A stretch of DNA of 64,000 nucleotides. Source: Ryuthela nishihirai (Eukaryota; Arthropoda; Arachnida; Araneae; Heptathelidae). Location: positions 38,472,307 to 38,536,306 of the forward strand of contig JAWZYU010000020.1 in NCBI GenBank assembly GCA_038380435.1. The letters run 5' to 3'. Position numbers and translations under genes: made by a program. Under the pieces are notes generated by a model that was not told the DNA's origin, made no database searches, and worked only from the letters and a program-made list of their open reading frames with translations. Below, in pieces: positions 42,786 to 53,807 of this stretch (the first letter of the stretch is position 1; each line of letters begins with the position of its first letter).

Positions 42786-43170
42786 GGGGGGCGGGGGGTG
42801 GCTCAGTCAGTAGCGCGCCAGACTCGTAATCTGTAGTTCCCAGGTTCGAGTCCCAGCTGGGTCAGCGTTGAGATTTATCTCCGCAAAATTCCCCGCCTGC
42901 CCTCGGTCAGTAGGGGATACCGATGTGCTTGGAAAGGCCGCCGTCCGTCGGATGGGACTTTAAACCGTGGCCCCGTGTGCTGGAGAGCCATACCCTGTGC
43001 ACGTTAAAGAACAAGCTGGATGGCCTTGACGGGAGCTACCATCTGTCTCCCAACAGCTGTTCCAGTGGGTCCCCTCCCCCAACCTTCTCTGAGCCTTCGG
43101 GGTCCATGTGACCTGGCCATTTAGCCCATGGTGTACAAAAAAGTGCTGCTCAGAGGTAAAACAACCCAAC
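42786..43170 (+). mobile_element. SINE-1, near full length
   Basis: The TSD CCTTAAAGATA is at 42775-42785 and 43171-43181. Confidence 0.94.
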
Positions 43171-43181
43171 CCTTAAAGATA

Positions 43182-43750
43182 TCTATTTATGTAATACGCT
43201 GTAACATCTTGTTTAGAAGTTATCTACAAAACTACATCGTCAACATTTTACGCTATTAGATAAATATATAACCAAGAGGAAATTTTGTACTTTAACATGT
43301 TACTAATTCGAAATATAAAGAAATATTGCATTTAGGAGGAATTAGGAGTGAAAGGAATGAAAAGTTGAAATAGAAAATTATAAAACAAATTTGAAACTCT
43401 AACTAATTTCAGCGTATAATCATATAAAACGCAAATGGAAACTTAAAAATGTATGAAGTCAAATATATTTATACAAAATATACTGAAAATAAACTGAAAT
43501 ATATTGAATGAGTTATAATTACTTTAATTCTAGAAGAATTCAGGTATGGATGTGTAATATCAGTTATTTTTTGAAGAGTAGTTATTAGGAACAGTTTTTC
43601 TTTTCGAAAAGGTCAACTAGTAGGACAGAGAACTAAGTTTCATTCAATGCAATTTATATATGTATGTATTATGTAGATTAAAAGAGGTGTTTTTGAAGAT
43701 GGCATTTTATTATCTCTTCAATAGCTAGATGAATTTGGAATGGGGAAGTA
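43182..43750. other. Unassigned AT-rich DNA
   Basis: Nothing recognisable. Confidence 0.5.
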
Positions 43751-43760
43751 ATTGTTAAAA

Positions 43761-44145
43761 GGGGGGGGGGGCTCAGTCGGTTGCTCGCCAGGCTCGTAAT
43801 CTGTAGTTCCCAGGTTCGAGTCTCAGCTGGGTCAGCGTTGAGATTTATCTCCGCAAAATTCCCCGCCCTGCCCACGGTCAGTAGGGGACACCGATGGGCT
43901 TGGAAAGAACACCGTCCGTCGGATGGGACGTTAAGCCGTTGCTCCGTGCGCGGGAGAGCCATACTCTGTGCACGTTAAAGAACACGCTGGATGGCCTTGA
44001 CGGTGAGGCTACCATCTGTCTCCTAACAGCTGTTCCAGTGGGTCCCCTCCCCCAACCTTCTGAGTTTTCGGGATCCTTGTGACCTGGCCATTTAGCCCAT
44101 GGTGTGAAAAAAATGCCGCTCAGAGGTAAAACAACCCAACTCAAC
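43761..44145 (+). mobile_element. SINE-1, near full length
   Basis: The head carries an expanded G run and an altered D arm (CGGTTGCTCGCCAGG). The flanks TTGTTAAAAGGG and TTATTAAAGGG form an imperfect TSD. Confidence 0.9.
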
Positions 44146-44160
44146 CCGAAAGCAGTTATT

Positions 44161-44766
44161 AAAGGGTCTATTAAATATGAGTGGAAATTAATTAAAAATT
44201 ATGAAACAATATGAGATGTGGAAATGAAATCATTTTATAACGCAAAAAATTTATTTATTGCGATCATTTTTCAAATATAGAATTCAATTTTTTTATCCCC
44301 AATATTTGTAAAATAAGAGTTATTACATTTTAGAGTTTTGAAGCTGATAAGGGTTTTTTGAATATTCATATATTTTACACAATAAATTTCGACAATTAAT
44401 TGAAACTGCACAAGAGTTAAAACTTGTATGTGGAGTTATAATAAAATTTAAAAACACATTCATTTTTGGAAAAGACCATCATGCATTAATTTCACAATTT
44501 TCTTAAAAAAGTACAGAATTTATAATCATTAAATGCGCAATTTAAATCGGCATTTTTTCATGATAAAAATAACAAAAGAGAAAGTAATATAAAACTAAAT
44601 TGAGGAAAGCAAATTTTTTTAAAACTAGTTTTTTTTTGTTTTCATTTTTCTAACAAGAATAGTCTTAATTATTTCAGAAAAAGCTTCTCATTATTTATTA
44701 TTTTAAGATCGTCAGGTAAAGCATTAAAAAAACCTAGTTGCCAAATATATATAGTGTTTCTGGACA
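44161..44766. other. Unassigned AT-rich DNA
   Basis: Nothing recognisable. Confidence 0.5.
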
Positions 44767-44777
44767 GCTGCTTTACG

Positions 44778-45168
44778 TTGGGTTGTTGGGTTGTTTTACC
44801 TCTGAGCGGCACTTTTTTGCACACCATGGGCTAAATGGCCAGGTCACATGGACCCCGAAGGCTCAGAGAAGGTTGGGGGAGGAGACCCACTGGAACAGCT
44901 GTTGGGAGACAGATGGTAGCCTCCCGTCAAGGCCATCCAGCGTGTTCTTTAACGTGCACAGGGTATGGGTCTCCCACACACCGGGCCACGGCTTAACGTC
45001 TCATCGGACGGACGGCGGCCTTTCCAAGCCTATCGGTGTCCCCTACTGACCGTGGGCAGGGCGGGGAATTTTGCGGAGATAAATCTCAACGCTGACCCAG
45101 CTGGGACTCGAACCTGGGAACTACAGATTACGAGCCTGGCGCGCTACCGACTGAGCCACCCCCGCCCC
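44778..45168 (-). mobile_element. SINE-1, near full length, extended tail
   Basis: The TSD GCTGCTTTACG is at 44767-44777 and 45169-45179. The tail reads TTGGGTTGTTGGGTTG in this orientation, so it includes a tail-unit duplication. Confidence 0.94.
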
Positions 45169-45397
45169 GCTGCTTTACGAGGAAAGAGATCAGTTAAGAT
45201 ACTGTTTTTCGATAATTAGCATAGTAATAACATTCAATGGTATCATCATTAGCATAAAAGAAAAATGATTAATAAAAGGAGGGGGGAAGGCCTTACCCCC
45301 CTAGATTATTAAAAATAAAGCTTAGTTACCTTTTAAATAAACACAGTGAAAAATGGATTTAAAAATAGATGGAAATAAACCAAAAATGAAGAGTTGA

Positions 45398-45731
45398 TTT
45401 TGGTTGTTTTACCTCTGAGCTGCACATTTCTTGCACACAATTGGCTAAAGGTGCAAGTCACAAGGACACCGAAAACCACCGGACAGCTGCTACGAGACGG
45501 ATGTTAGTCTCCTCTGTCAAGGACATCCAGCGTGCACTTTAACGTGTACAGGGTATGGTTCTCCCGCCATGCTGCCACGGCTTAACGTCCCATCCGACGG
45601 ACGGCGGCTTTTCCAACCCCAATGTCACCTGCTGACTGAAGCAGGATAGGGAGTTTTGCGGAAATAAATCTTAATGCTGACGCAGCTGGGACTCGAACCT
45701 GGGAGCTGCAGATTACGAGCCTGGCGCGCTC
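45398..45731 (-). mobile_element. SINE-1, old diverged copy
   Basis: All blocks are recognisable (GGTTGTTTTACCTCTGAG, CATCCAGCGTGCACTTTAAC, GACGGACGGCGGC, ACTCGAACCTGGGAG, CCTGGCGCGC). It diverges strongly and is truncated within the head. Confidence 0.85.
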
Positions 45732-45839
45732 GTATAATTTTAGCAGAGACATTATACTATAAATAAAAACAAAATTTGAAAATGCGTATCTTCCTAAAAA
45801 GCAACCGAAAAGTAAAACATACCAATGATGAAAATCATT

Positions 45840-45985
45840 CGCTTAAAACAACCCAACTCGTTAAAGGTTGGGTTGTTTTAATATTTATATTTAAGAGTTT
45901 TATATTAAAGATTTTAATATTTATATTTAATATTATAATTTAAGGGTTGGGAATGCTAATAAGGGTTGGGTTGTTTTAATGCAAT
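45840..45985. repeat. Scattered SINE-1 tail pieces
   Basis: AAAACAACCCAACTC, GGTTGGGTTGTTTTAATAT and AAGGGTTGGGTTGTTTTAAT occur within 145 bp in both orientations without SINE bodies, mixed with an AATATTTATATTTAA direct repeat. Confidence 0.65.
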
Positions 45986-46012
45986 TATAAATCATATTAA
46001 CTTCAAAGGAAT

Positions 46013-46562
46013 GAATCTCTTTCGTTGCGATCTTATGCAACCACGGCAATTCCCGGTTCCGCTTGTACAGCACTACCTGGTTATGAAAATCCGTGCTTGT
46101 CTAGAGCCGGGGGCAAGGAATACGCCCTATAGGCGCACCTCAACCCCAGCCTCACATGGCAGCAGTCCTATAGAAGGAAAGCTGACCACCGGAAGAAACC
46201 TTACTTTAATCTATTCCCCGGTTTGCAAATGTACAAGGATATATAGATCCAAGTTCGATCGGCACCCGGGGTGGAGACTCTTAGTAAGACCCAGACTTTT
46301 TTGGAGGGCTCGTGCCTACTTGGCGGGCTCAGACCTTTCAGCAGAGCCCTCGAACAGCTCCACTGAGCTCCTGCAATGTGAGGTCTCCGACACCGTCACC
46401 ATCCGACCGGCAATCAAGCCGGCCAGCAGCATCTTTGATCTCGGTTGGCCTTAGCCATGTCCAACCGGGCAACCAATCCGGTCGGCACAGCCTTCAGCCG
46501 GATAGCTGGGCCCTAGGGCCCCCCACCACGACAAGGTGGTCCCCTATCGGGGGGGGGGGGGG
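46013..46562. mobile_element. Unclassified retroposon, 550 bp, G-run end
   Basis: The perfect 14-bp TSD AACTTCAAAGGAAT is at 45999-46012 and 46563-46576. The insert is much more GC-rich than its flanks and ends CACGACAAGGTGGTCCCCTATCG followed by about 15 G. A 5'-truncated LINE 3' region is plausible. Frames of 162 (45966-46454) and 114 codons cross its borders and have no domain I recognise. Confidence 0.72.
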
Positions 46563-46587
46563 AACTTCAAAGGAATATAGAACATTT

Positions 46588-46897
46588 ACAAATATTGTCA
46601 GTCAGGGCGTTGAGACTTATGTCCGCAAAACTCCCCGCCCTGCCCATGGTCAGTAGATGCCGCCGTCCGTCGGATTTGACGTTAAGCCGTGTCCCCTTGT
46701 GTGGGAGAGCCATATCCTGTGCACTTTAAAGAACACGCTACATGGCCTTGACGGGAGGCTACCATCTCTCTCCCAATAGCTGTTCCAATGGGTCCCCTCC
46801 CCCAACTTTCGCTGAGCCTTCGGGGTCCTTGTGACCTGGCCATTTAGTCCATGGTGTGAAAAAAAGTGCCGCTCAGAGGTAAAACAACCCAACCCAA
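46588..46897 (+). mobile_element. SINE-1, 5'-truncated
   Basis: It begins right after the tRNA head, at GCGTTGAGACTTATGTCCGC. The TSD is TTGTCAGTCAGG / TTATCAGTCAGG, one mismatch. A small deletion removes the segment between GTCAGTAG and GCCGCCGTCC. Confidence 0.9.
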
Positions 46898-46909
46898 TTA
46901 TCAGTCAGG

Positions 46910-47492
46910 AAACTATTTCTGACTTCCTATTTTTCTTTAAAGTTAATATAAATTTAAAAAATAATTTCATCATTGGCATGTTTCACTCTTAGTTCGCATA
47001 AGGAAATTTTTTTAGAACTTTTAATTTATGTTTTATTTTATTTATTTGTTTTTTGCAGGGAGCTTTGTCATTAAAAACATCTCTCTACTTTCTGCTTCGT
47101 GGATAAAATTGTCATATTACCTACTTTGCACGCCATAACCTTCATTTGACATATAACAAAAAAGATAGATCCTCTCTAGATTTCCCTCCTTCGTTTGTTT
47201 TGCGGGGGGGGGGAGGAACCTACTCATACTGCGGATTCTCACGTTCGTCGGAAGAAATAAATAGTGCAGCAATTTTCACATTTGCTCATTTTTCGGGAAG
47301 AAAAAGCACAAAGGTGAAAATTTTACAGCCAATTACCCGCGTTAAAAGTTTTCATATCACATAACTCGTCGCAGGCTCGGGTTTTGGGGAAAAAATTAAA
47401 GGGGGGGGGGGGGCTTGAATTTTTAGAAATTAATTTTTTTTTTGCTCTCCATTACCCTTGTAGGGCATAGTCACCTTAACTCCCCCCTATTC
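46910..47492. other. Unassigned AT-rich DNA with G runs
   Basis: G runs are at about 47203-47212 and 47401-47414. No gene. Confidence 0.45.
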
Positions 47493-47506
47493 CCTATCCT
47501 GCTCTG

Positions 47507-47893
47507 GGGGCGGGGGTGGCTCAGTCGGTAGCGCGCCAGGCTCGTAATCTGTAGTTCCCAGGTTCGAGTCCCAGCTGGGTCAGCGTTGAGATTTATCTCC
47601 GCAAAAATTCCCCGCCCTGCCCACGGTCAGTAGGGGACACCGATGGGCTTGGAAAAGCCGCCGTCCGTCGGATGGGACGTTAAGCCGTGGCCCCGTGTGC
47701 GGGAGAGCCATACTCTGTGCACGTTAAAGAACACGCTGGATGGCCTTGACGGGAGGCTACCATCTGTCTCCCAACAGCTGTTCCAGTGGGTCCCCTCCCC
47801 CAACCTTCTCTGAGCCTTCGGGGTCCATGTGACCTGGCCATTTAGCCCATGGTGTGCAAAAAAGTGCCGCTCAGAGGTAAAACAACCCAACAA
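47507..47893 (+). mobile_element. SINE-1, reference full-length copy
   Basis: I use this copy as the family description. The TSD CCTATCCTGCTCTG is at 47493-47506 and 47894-47907. It starts GGGGCGGGGGTGGCTCAGTC (A box TGGCTCAGTCGG), has the loop CTCGTAA in the anticodon position and B box GGTTCGAGTCC, and the head ends at about GGGTCAGCG. The body of about 300 bp contains GCCGCCGTCCGTCGGATGGG, GTGCACGTTAAAGAACACGC and CAACAGCTGTTCC (a CAGCTG palindrome). The end is CAGAGGTAAAACAACCCAAC. The sense strand has no TTTT, so Pol III could read through to a flanking terminator. Confidence 0.96.
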
Positions 47894-48009
47894 CCTATCC
47901 TGCTCTGTCTCGTTGCGATCGGTCAACATGTTGGGAAGATATGGAGGAGAAACGTTTTCACAAAAAAAAAAACCAACAAATGAGCGAAAAGCAATAGCTG
48001 GCGATGCTC

Positions 48010-48130
48010 TGGACAATTGTTAGGAGACAGAAATGGAAATAGATGTCAGAGTGCGACCATCCAAGGTTTCCTTTAACGTATACAGGGTATGGATCTTATA
48101 CATAAAGACTTAAAACCCCGTAAACAAGGA
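48010..48130 (-). mobile_element. SINE-1 fragment, very old
   Basis: GGACAATTGTTAGGAGACAG, CCATCCAAGGTTTCCTTTAA, CGTATACAGGGTATGG and ACTTAAAACCCCGT follow the mid-body order. Confidence 0.5.
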
Positions 48131-48141
48131 CGACGATTTTA

Positions 48142-48522
48142 CATGTTGGTTTGTTTTAACACTTTTCAAATAATGGGCTAAATGGCCAGGTCACAAGGAC
48201 TCCAAAGGCTCAGAGAAGATTGGGGAAGGGAACCCCCTGGATAGCTGTTAAGAAATATATATGTAAGAGTCGCGTTTAAATCCACCCAGCAAGTTCTTTG
48301 AAGTGCACAGAGTATGGCTCTCCTTCCCACTCTCCCATCCGAATGATAGCCAGCGTTTTCAAGCCCATCGGTGTCCCCTTTCTCACTGAGGACATATGGA
48401 GATGCAAAATAGAGATAAATCTCAATATCTCTCTCGAGATAAATCTCAATCCTGGCACAGTTGGAACTCGAACTGGAAACTGAATATTACGAGCATGGCG
48501 TGATACCGACTTAGCCAATACC
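48142..48522 (-). mobile_element. SINE-1, old diverged copy
   Basis: It is full-span but diverged: TTGTTTTAACACTTTTC, GGGCTAAATGGCCAGGTCAC, CAAGCCCATCGGTGTCCCC, AACTCGAACTGGAAAC and TGATACCGACTTAGCCA. The GAGATAAATCTCAAT segment is duplicated at 48413-48452. Confidence 0.85.
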
Positions 48523-49380
48523 AGCCACTTTGCTAGAAGTGCGACGTTAGCTTATTTATTTACATTCATTTATATATAAATGACATACGAGAAAGAGCAA
48601 TTTGATGGTGTGATTTGCGGCCAATCTCTTTAAGTTGATGTCTTCTCTGATGCCAGAATAATGAAGAGAAATAGCATTTCTTCTTGTAGCTTCCCAATTC
48701 AGACCTTAATTGGAAGCATTAAGACCCACAACCTGAACTGGGATAGTTTTAGCACGAAGAAACGCCAGCAGAATTAAAACTTATCCTCGGCACAAGGTGG
48801 TGCAATAACGCATTTTTTTTCTTCTCTCCCGCTATCTTAAGTCATGGGAATCCTTGCTTCTGTTCCATGTCTCAGCGGAAGCCATTCCGAAAGCAAATAT
48901 TACCCTTGTGGTCAGTAGACGAGGATGTTTGCTATATTGATAGGTGCATATGGCAGTTTCTGAGCCGCAGATTATGATGCATGGTCCACTCTAACAGCGT
49001 AGCTGGCTCACGGTAAACAAGGTTTCATTGGCCATGGATATGGCGACTAGTCTGCCACAGTGAGATCGTAATTTCTGGTCGCCATAGAAGAGAAGGGGCA
49101 TGTTTCTGACACACTCTGCTTGGCTGGAGATATGAAAGGTTGGCTTGGAGAAGTGGAGTAAGAAGAGCTTTCACTCAGTGTTCAAAGACGAGCTCTCTTT
49201 GTTTTTCCATACAGTTAAAGTTAACAACATTATCGGAGCTGTACATTTTATGAAAAAGTGCGATTTCAGTACATCAAAATAATCAATGAAGAACAAAATG
49301 GATATCGTATATTATTTCCGCTCATTTTAGTGCCGGTTCTTCAATAATGGAAGGGAAATGGAGGAGGTTTGGCTCAGTAG
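48523..49380. other. Unassigned non-repetitive DNA
   Basis: It is of moderate GC with no frame longer than 60 codons. I see no gene. Confidence 0.4.
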
Positions 49381-49381
49381 A

Positions 49382-49730
49382 GTTGGGTTGTTTTACCTCT
49401 GAGCGGCACTTTTTTTGCATACAATGGGCTAAATGGCCAAGCCACAAGGACGCTGAAGGCTCAGAGAAGGTTGGGAATCCACTGGAACAGCTGCTTGGAG
49501 ACAGATGGTAGCCTCCCGTCAATGTCTTCCAGCGTGTTCTTTAACATATGGCTCTCTACGGCACACGCGGCCACGGCTTAACGTCCCATACGACGGACGG
49601 CAGCCTTTCCAAACCCATCCCCAACTGACAGTGGCAGGGCGGGGAATTTTGCGGAGATAAATCTCAAAGCTGACACTCGAACCTGGGAACTGCAGATTAC
49701 GAGCGTGGCGCGCTACCGACTGAGCCACCC
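49382..49730 (-). mobile_element. SINE-1, left half of a head-to-head pair
   Basis: The head points right and ends CCGACTGAGCCACCC. Several small deletions (CTGGGA before ACTCGAACC is lost). Confidence 0.88.
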
Positions 49731-50093
49731 TCTGGCTCAGTAGGTAGCAATCCATGCTGTTAATCTGTAGTTCCCAGCTTAGAGTCACAATTCTGCCGGC
49801 GTTTAGATTTATTTCTGCTAACCCTTACCCTGCCTTCAGTCAGAAAAAGGACACCGATAAGGTTGGAAAGACCACCGTCTGTCGGACGTTAAACCGTAGC
49901 CCTGGGTGCAGGAGAGACATACCCTGTGTACTTTAAAGAACACGCTGGATGTATTTGACGGGGAGGCTTTCATTGTCTCCTAAAAGCTGCCCAATAGATC
50001 TAATTCCCCAACCATCTCTGAGCTCTTGGGGTCCTTGTGAGCTGGCTTATTGTATGCAGAAAAGTGCCGTTGACATGCAAAACAAACCAACGT
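49731..50093 (+). mobile_element. SINE-1, right half of a head-to-head pair, older
   Basis: It starts TCTGGCTCAGTAGGTAGCAA directly at the neighbour's head. It is far more diverged than its partner (B box GCTTAGAGTC) but complete to AAAACAAACCAAC, so the younger copy probably landed at the head of the older one. Confidence 0.82.
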
Positions 50094-50489
50094 AAAAGGG
50101 CACACCGTAGAAGAAGAGAAACTATGTATTGGGTTTTGAATTGAAATGGTTTAAAAAAATCTTCGCCAATAGTAACTAAGATACCAAACTCAGTAACTTT
50201 TAAAATAACCTTTTTACGAAAAAATGTGACTGAAGAAAATTTAAATATCTCAATTAAATCTGTAGTGGAGTATTATTTTCATTACTGTATAACATATTTT
50301 CCTGCATTTTAGAGGTTTTTAAACATTTATTGCAAAATGCGTTAAATATGCCTAGGCTGAATAATTTTTTCCTGTTTTACTAGCGTTCTCAAGGGGGGGA
50401 GATGCACGACCTACTTTTCTCCCTCCCAGATCCGGCCTTGGTAGTATACTAAAAGAAAATCTGAATTTGAATTGATTTTTTACACTATA
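50094..50489. other. Unassigned AT-rich DNA
   Basis: The motif CTCAAGGGGGGGAGATGCACG ... CCTCCCAGATCCGGCCTTGG at 50387-50440 recurs in style elsewhere. No gene. Confidence 0.4.
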
Positions 50490-50868
50490 AGATTGGGTTG
50501 TTTTACCTCTGAGCGGCACTTTTTATTGCATACAATGGCTAAATGGCCAGGTCACAAGGACCCCGAGGCTTATAGAAGGTTGGGGGAGGAGAACTACTGG
50601 ACAGTGTTGGGAGATAGATCGTAGCTTCCCATTGAGGCCATCCAGCGTGTTCTTTAACGTGCAAAAGTGTCTCTCGTGCACACGGTGCCACGGCTTAATA
50701 TCCCACCGGCGGATGACGGCTTTTCCAAGCCCATCGGTGTCTCCTACTGACCGAGAGCAAGGCGGAAGTTTTGTGGAGATAAATATCAACGTTGACTCGG
50801 ATTGGACTCGAATTTGGAAACTTTATTACGAACCTGGCGCGTTACCGACTCGGTTACACCCTCTCTTT
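50490..50868 (-). mobile_element. SINE-1, moderately diverged
   Basis: The flanks TTTTTTACACTATA and TTTTTTACACCATA give a one-mismatch TSD. The head is degraded (CCGACTCGGTTACACCC). Confidence 0.87.
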
Positions 50869-50869
50869 T

Positions 50870-51000
50870 TTTACACCATAGAGAAGATCTGTGAAGAAGG
50901 TGTGACCTCAGCAGAAGAAGAAAAGAATGAAAATACCCATACTTTATCTGGAGTTCGAAACCAGGTCATTTTAATCAGTACCCAAGCACGCTAACCACTC
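50870..51000 (-). mobile_element. SINE-2, diverged partial copy
   Basis: ACCATAGAGAAGATCTGTGA, GACCTCAGCAGAAG, CATACTTTATCTGGAGTTCG and AGCACGCTAACCACTCGG match SINE-2 from mid-body to head. Confidence 0.7.
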
Positions 51001-51261
51001 GGAAAAAAAATCGCTTTCGTAAAAGCAGTCATAATTGATAATATTCGATACAATCAAATCAGGAAAGGTAAAATTTCTACTATTTAGAGGAATTTGATTG
51101 ATTGTTTATTGATGTTTTATGGTTTTGATATCCAGATTCCTACGTGTGTTTCAATTCCTTACGTACCAAGGAGCAACAACATCATTTCTTAGAAATTTTG
51201 TTTTGAAAAAGTTGAAATCTTTCCATTTCACTCTCACAGTTCAGCATTGCCAGATAGTCGA

Positions 51262-51650
51262 TTGGATTGGATTGTTTTACCTCTGAGCGGCAGTTTTTTG
51301 CACACAATGGGCTAAATGGCCAGGCCACAAGGACCCCGAAGGCTCAGAGAAGGTTGGGGGAGGGGACCCACTGGAACAGCTGTTGGGAGACAGATGGTAA
51401 CCTCCCGTCAAGGCCATCCAGCGTGTTCTTTAACGTGCACAGGGTATGTCTCTCCCGCACACGGGGCCACGGCTTAACGTCCCATCCGACGGACGGCGGC
51501 CTTTTCAAGCCCATCGGTGTCCCCTACTGACCGTGGGCAGGGTGAGGAAATTTTGCGGAGATAAATCTCAAGGCTGACCCAGCTGGGACTCGAACCTGGG
51601 AACTACAGATTACGAGCCTGGCGCGCTACCGACTGAGCCACCCCGCCCCA
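51262..51650 (-). mobile_element. SINE-1, near full length
   Basis: The TSD TGCCAGATAGTCGA is at 51248-51261 and 51651-51664. Confidence 0.94.
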
Positions 51651-51875
51651 TGCCAGATAGTCGAAACATAAAAGAAAGGGATTAACTTTGTTATTCCACA
51701 GACGTCATAGAAATCCTGCTGAAAAGAAAGCGCATTTAACTTAGATCTCATATCTTGAGATTTAGAACGATGCCGATAATGCGATGCTTTGATAGTATTT
51801 TATGGCTGCAGAGGTCCAATCAATAGCTTGGTCAAATGTTTTTGATTTTCTGAATATCTGAAATCCTTTCGTAGT

Positions 51876-52144
51876 GTGGGGTGGGGGTGGCTCAGTCGGT
51901 AGCGCTCCAGCTCGTAATCTGTAGTTCCCAGGTTCGAGTCCCAGCTGGGTCAGCGTTGAAATTTATCTCCGCAAAATTCCCCGCCCTGCCCACGGTCAGT
52001 AGGGGACAGCACTGGGCTGGGAAAGAACGCCGTCCGTCGGATGGGACGTTAAGCCGTTGCTCCGTATGCGGGAGAGCCATACTCTGTGCACGTTAAAGAA
52101 CACGCTGGATGGCCTTGACGGGAGGCTACCATCTGTCTCCCAAC
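51876..52144 (+). mobile_element. SINE-1, 3'-truncated
   Basis: Head (GGGGTGGGGGTGGCTCAGTC) and body run to CATCTGTCTCCCAAC, then unrelated DNA begins; the last third and the tail are missing. Loss of the 3' end cannot come from incomplete reverse transcription, so this is a deletion or internal priming. Confidence 0.9.
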
Positions 52145-53188
52145 AAGCGATTTTTTTGACTGTTCAGCAGCAAACATCTTCGTAGTTTCAAAGAGTTTAT
52201 GAACTTATATGTAGAATAACATTTCGTAAATCTTTTCTAAGCAGGAATTCAAGCTGGTAGGTAATTGTGTTTTGTGAGAAGGTTTAATCCAGACCTGCAT
52301 TAGGAAACATGCAAACATCTGCTCGATTCCAATACCCAAAGGGAAAAAAAAATACAAACTCTGATTGGATAAATTTACTAAGACATTTGACGATAATCGC
52401 AAAAGTAATAATCTTTCACAGGAAGATTTTTGAAAACTACATTATATTGGTTATTAGATCGGGAACAGTGGCTTACTTTGCATTTACATCAGGGAGGGCC
52501 AAACGTTTGGAATCTGCGATCGAAACACAGAAAATATTTCGCTATCGATCATAGTACAGAAGTCATAATAATGATTTAACACTGCTTGACCTGCTAAGTT
52601 TTAACGTCAAAATTTGGCTAAAATTTTCGAAGTAATAATTTAATAAAGGAAATAAGTAAATATGAATCCTTTAACGTTTAACGAAAGACCTGTACGCTAT
52701 CTTCATCATTACCAAGCAGCCATGGGCTACGGAGGTTAAACCGGACCATGCAATTCAGTTCTCCAAGCATATCTGTCCCGAGCTAGAGCCTCAGAAACAC
52801 TGGGAGACCTAGGATTTCAAGACAGACAATGTCAAACAGGACCTTGTTAGAATTGGTGTGCAGCGTACGCTACAAATTTTTCCAATTCGTATTTATGAGT
52901 CATAATGCCAAAATTAGCATGGCGATAAATCAAGAATTATTTGATTATACTAGAATTATACACTTTATTAAAAAATTCGTTAAATCTAGCTGCAAATTTG
53001 CTCACAAACACTAAGACTTGTGATACAATAGTGCCAGTGACCAGTGAGTTCACATCAGTGTTAGCGGATAACCAGCTATGGCAGCTACACGATCGACCAA
53101 ACAGTTGAATGCGATCAACTGTTTGGCCACCTCTGATTTACATCATTTGAAATAACCGAAAGAGGAAAACATAGAACTCTAAGGCCAT
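52145..53188. other. Unassigned AT-rich DNA
   Basis: A 12-bp-stem hairpin (CCAAACAGTTGA/TCAACTGTTTGG) lies at about 53097-53126. No gene recognised; frames up to 81 codons are random-looking. Confidence 0.45.
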
Positions 53189-53195
53189 AAAAGTA

Positions 53196-53494
53196 AAAAT
53201 TCCCCGCCCTGCCCACGGTCAGTAGGGGACACCGGTGGGCTTGGAAAGGCCGCCGTCCGTCGGATGGGACGTTAAGCCGTGGCCCCGTGTGCGGGAGAGC
53301 CATACCCTGTGCACGTTAAAGAACACGCTGGATGGCCTTGACGGGAGGCTACCATCTGTCTCCCAACAGCTGTTCCAGTGGGTCCCCTCCCCCAACCTTC
53401 TCTGAGCCTTCGGGGTCAATGTGACCTGGCCATTTAGCCCATGGTGTGCAAAAAAGTGCCGCTCAGAGGTATAAAACAACTCAACCCAACCCAC
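53196..53494 (+). mobile_element. SINE-1, headless
   Basis: It starts AAAATTCCCCGCCCTGCCCA, a few bases from the truncation point of the copies at 15514 and 38792. The flanks share AAAAGTA (53189-53195, 53495-53501). Confidence 0.9.
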
Positions 53495-53807
53495 AAAAGT
53501 AGAGTAACTGCATAAATAAACAATATCAAGCGCAATCTATTGGACCATGACCTTCTGGGATTGAAGTTTAGTCACATAAGCTCAGAAAGAAAAGGCAACG
53601 CTTTTGTGCACTGAATGATTTTTTTTTGATTCAGAATCTTTCTTTTTTACAACAGTATCGTGAATAAAAATTTCAAGTTTACACCCCCAGATGGAAAATA
53701 ATTTTTTATAAAATATATAAGTAGCGATTCGCAAAATGTATTGTATCAAATTGCATTCTACTTTATATTTAGTCTTAGCAAAATTTTAGTGAAACGGAAA
53801 TAAGCAA

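Noticed and set aside
45966..46454. 162-codon ORF as a host gene
   Set aside because: It begins in a SINE tail piece, crosses a 14-bp TSD and ends inside an unclassified retroposon.
47507..47593. Functional tRNA gene at each SINE-1 head
   Set aside because: The heads lack a paired acceptor stem and a TTTT terminator and run into the SINE body. They are tRNA-derived, not tRNAs.
47881..47893. Telomere-like repeat (CCCAA/TTGGG)
   Set aside because: Only one to three pentamers occur, always at the SINE-1 3' end and inside TSDs. This is a SINE tail, not telomeric DNA.
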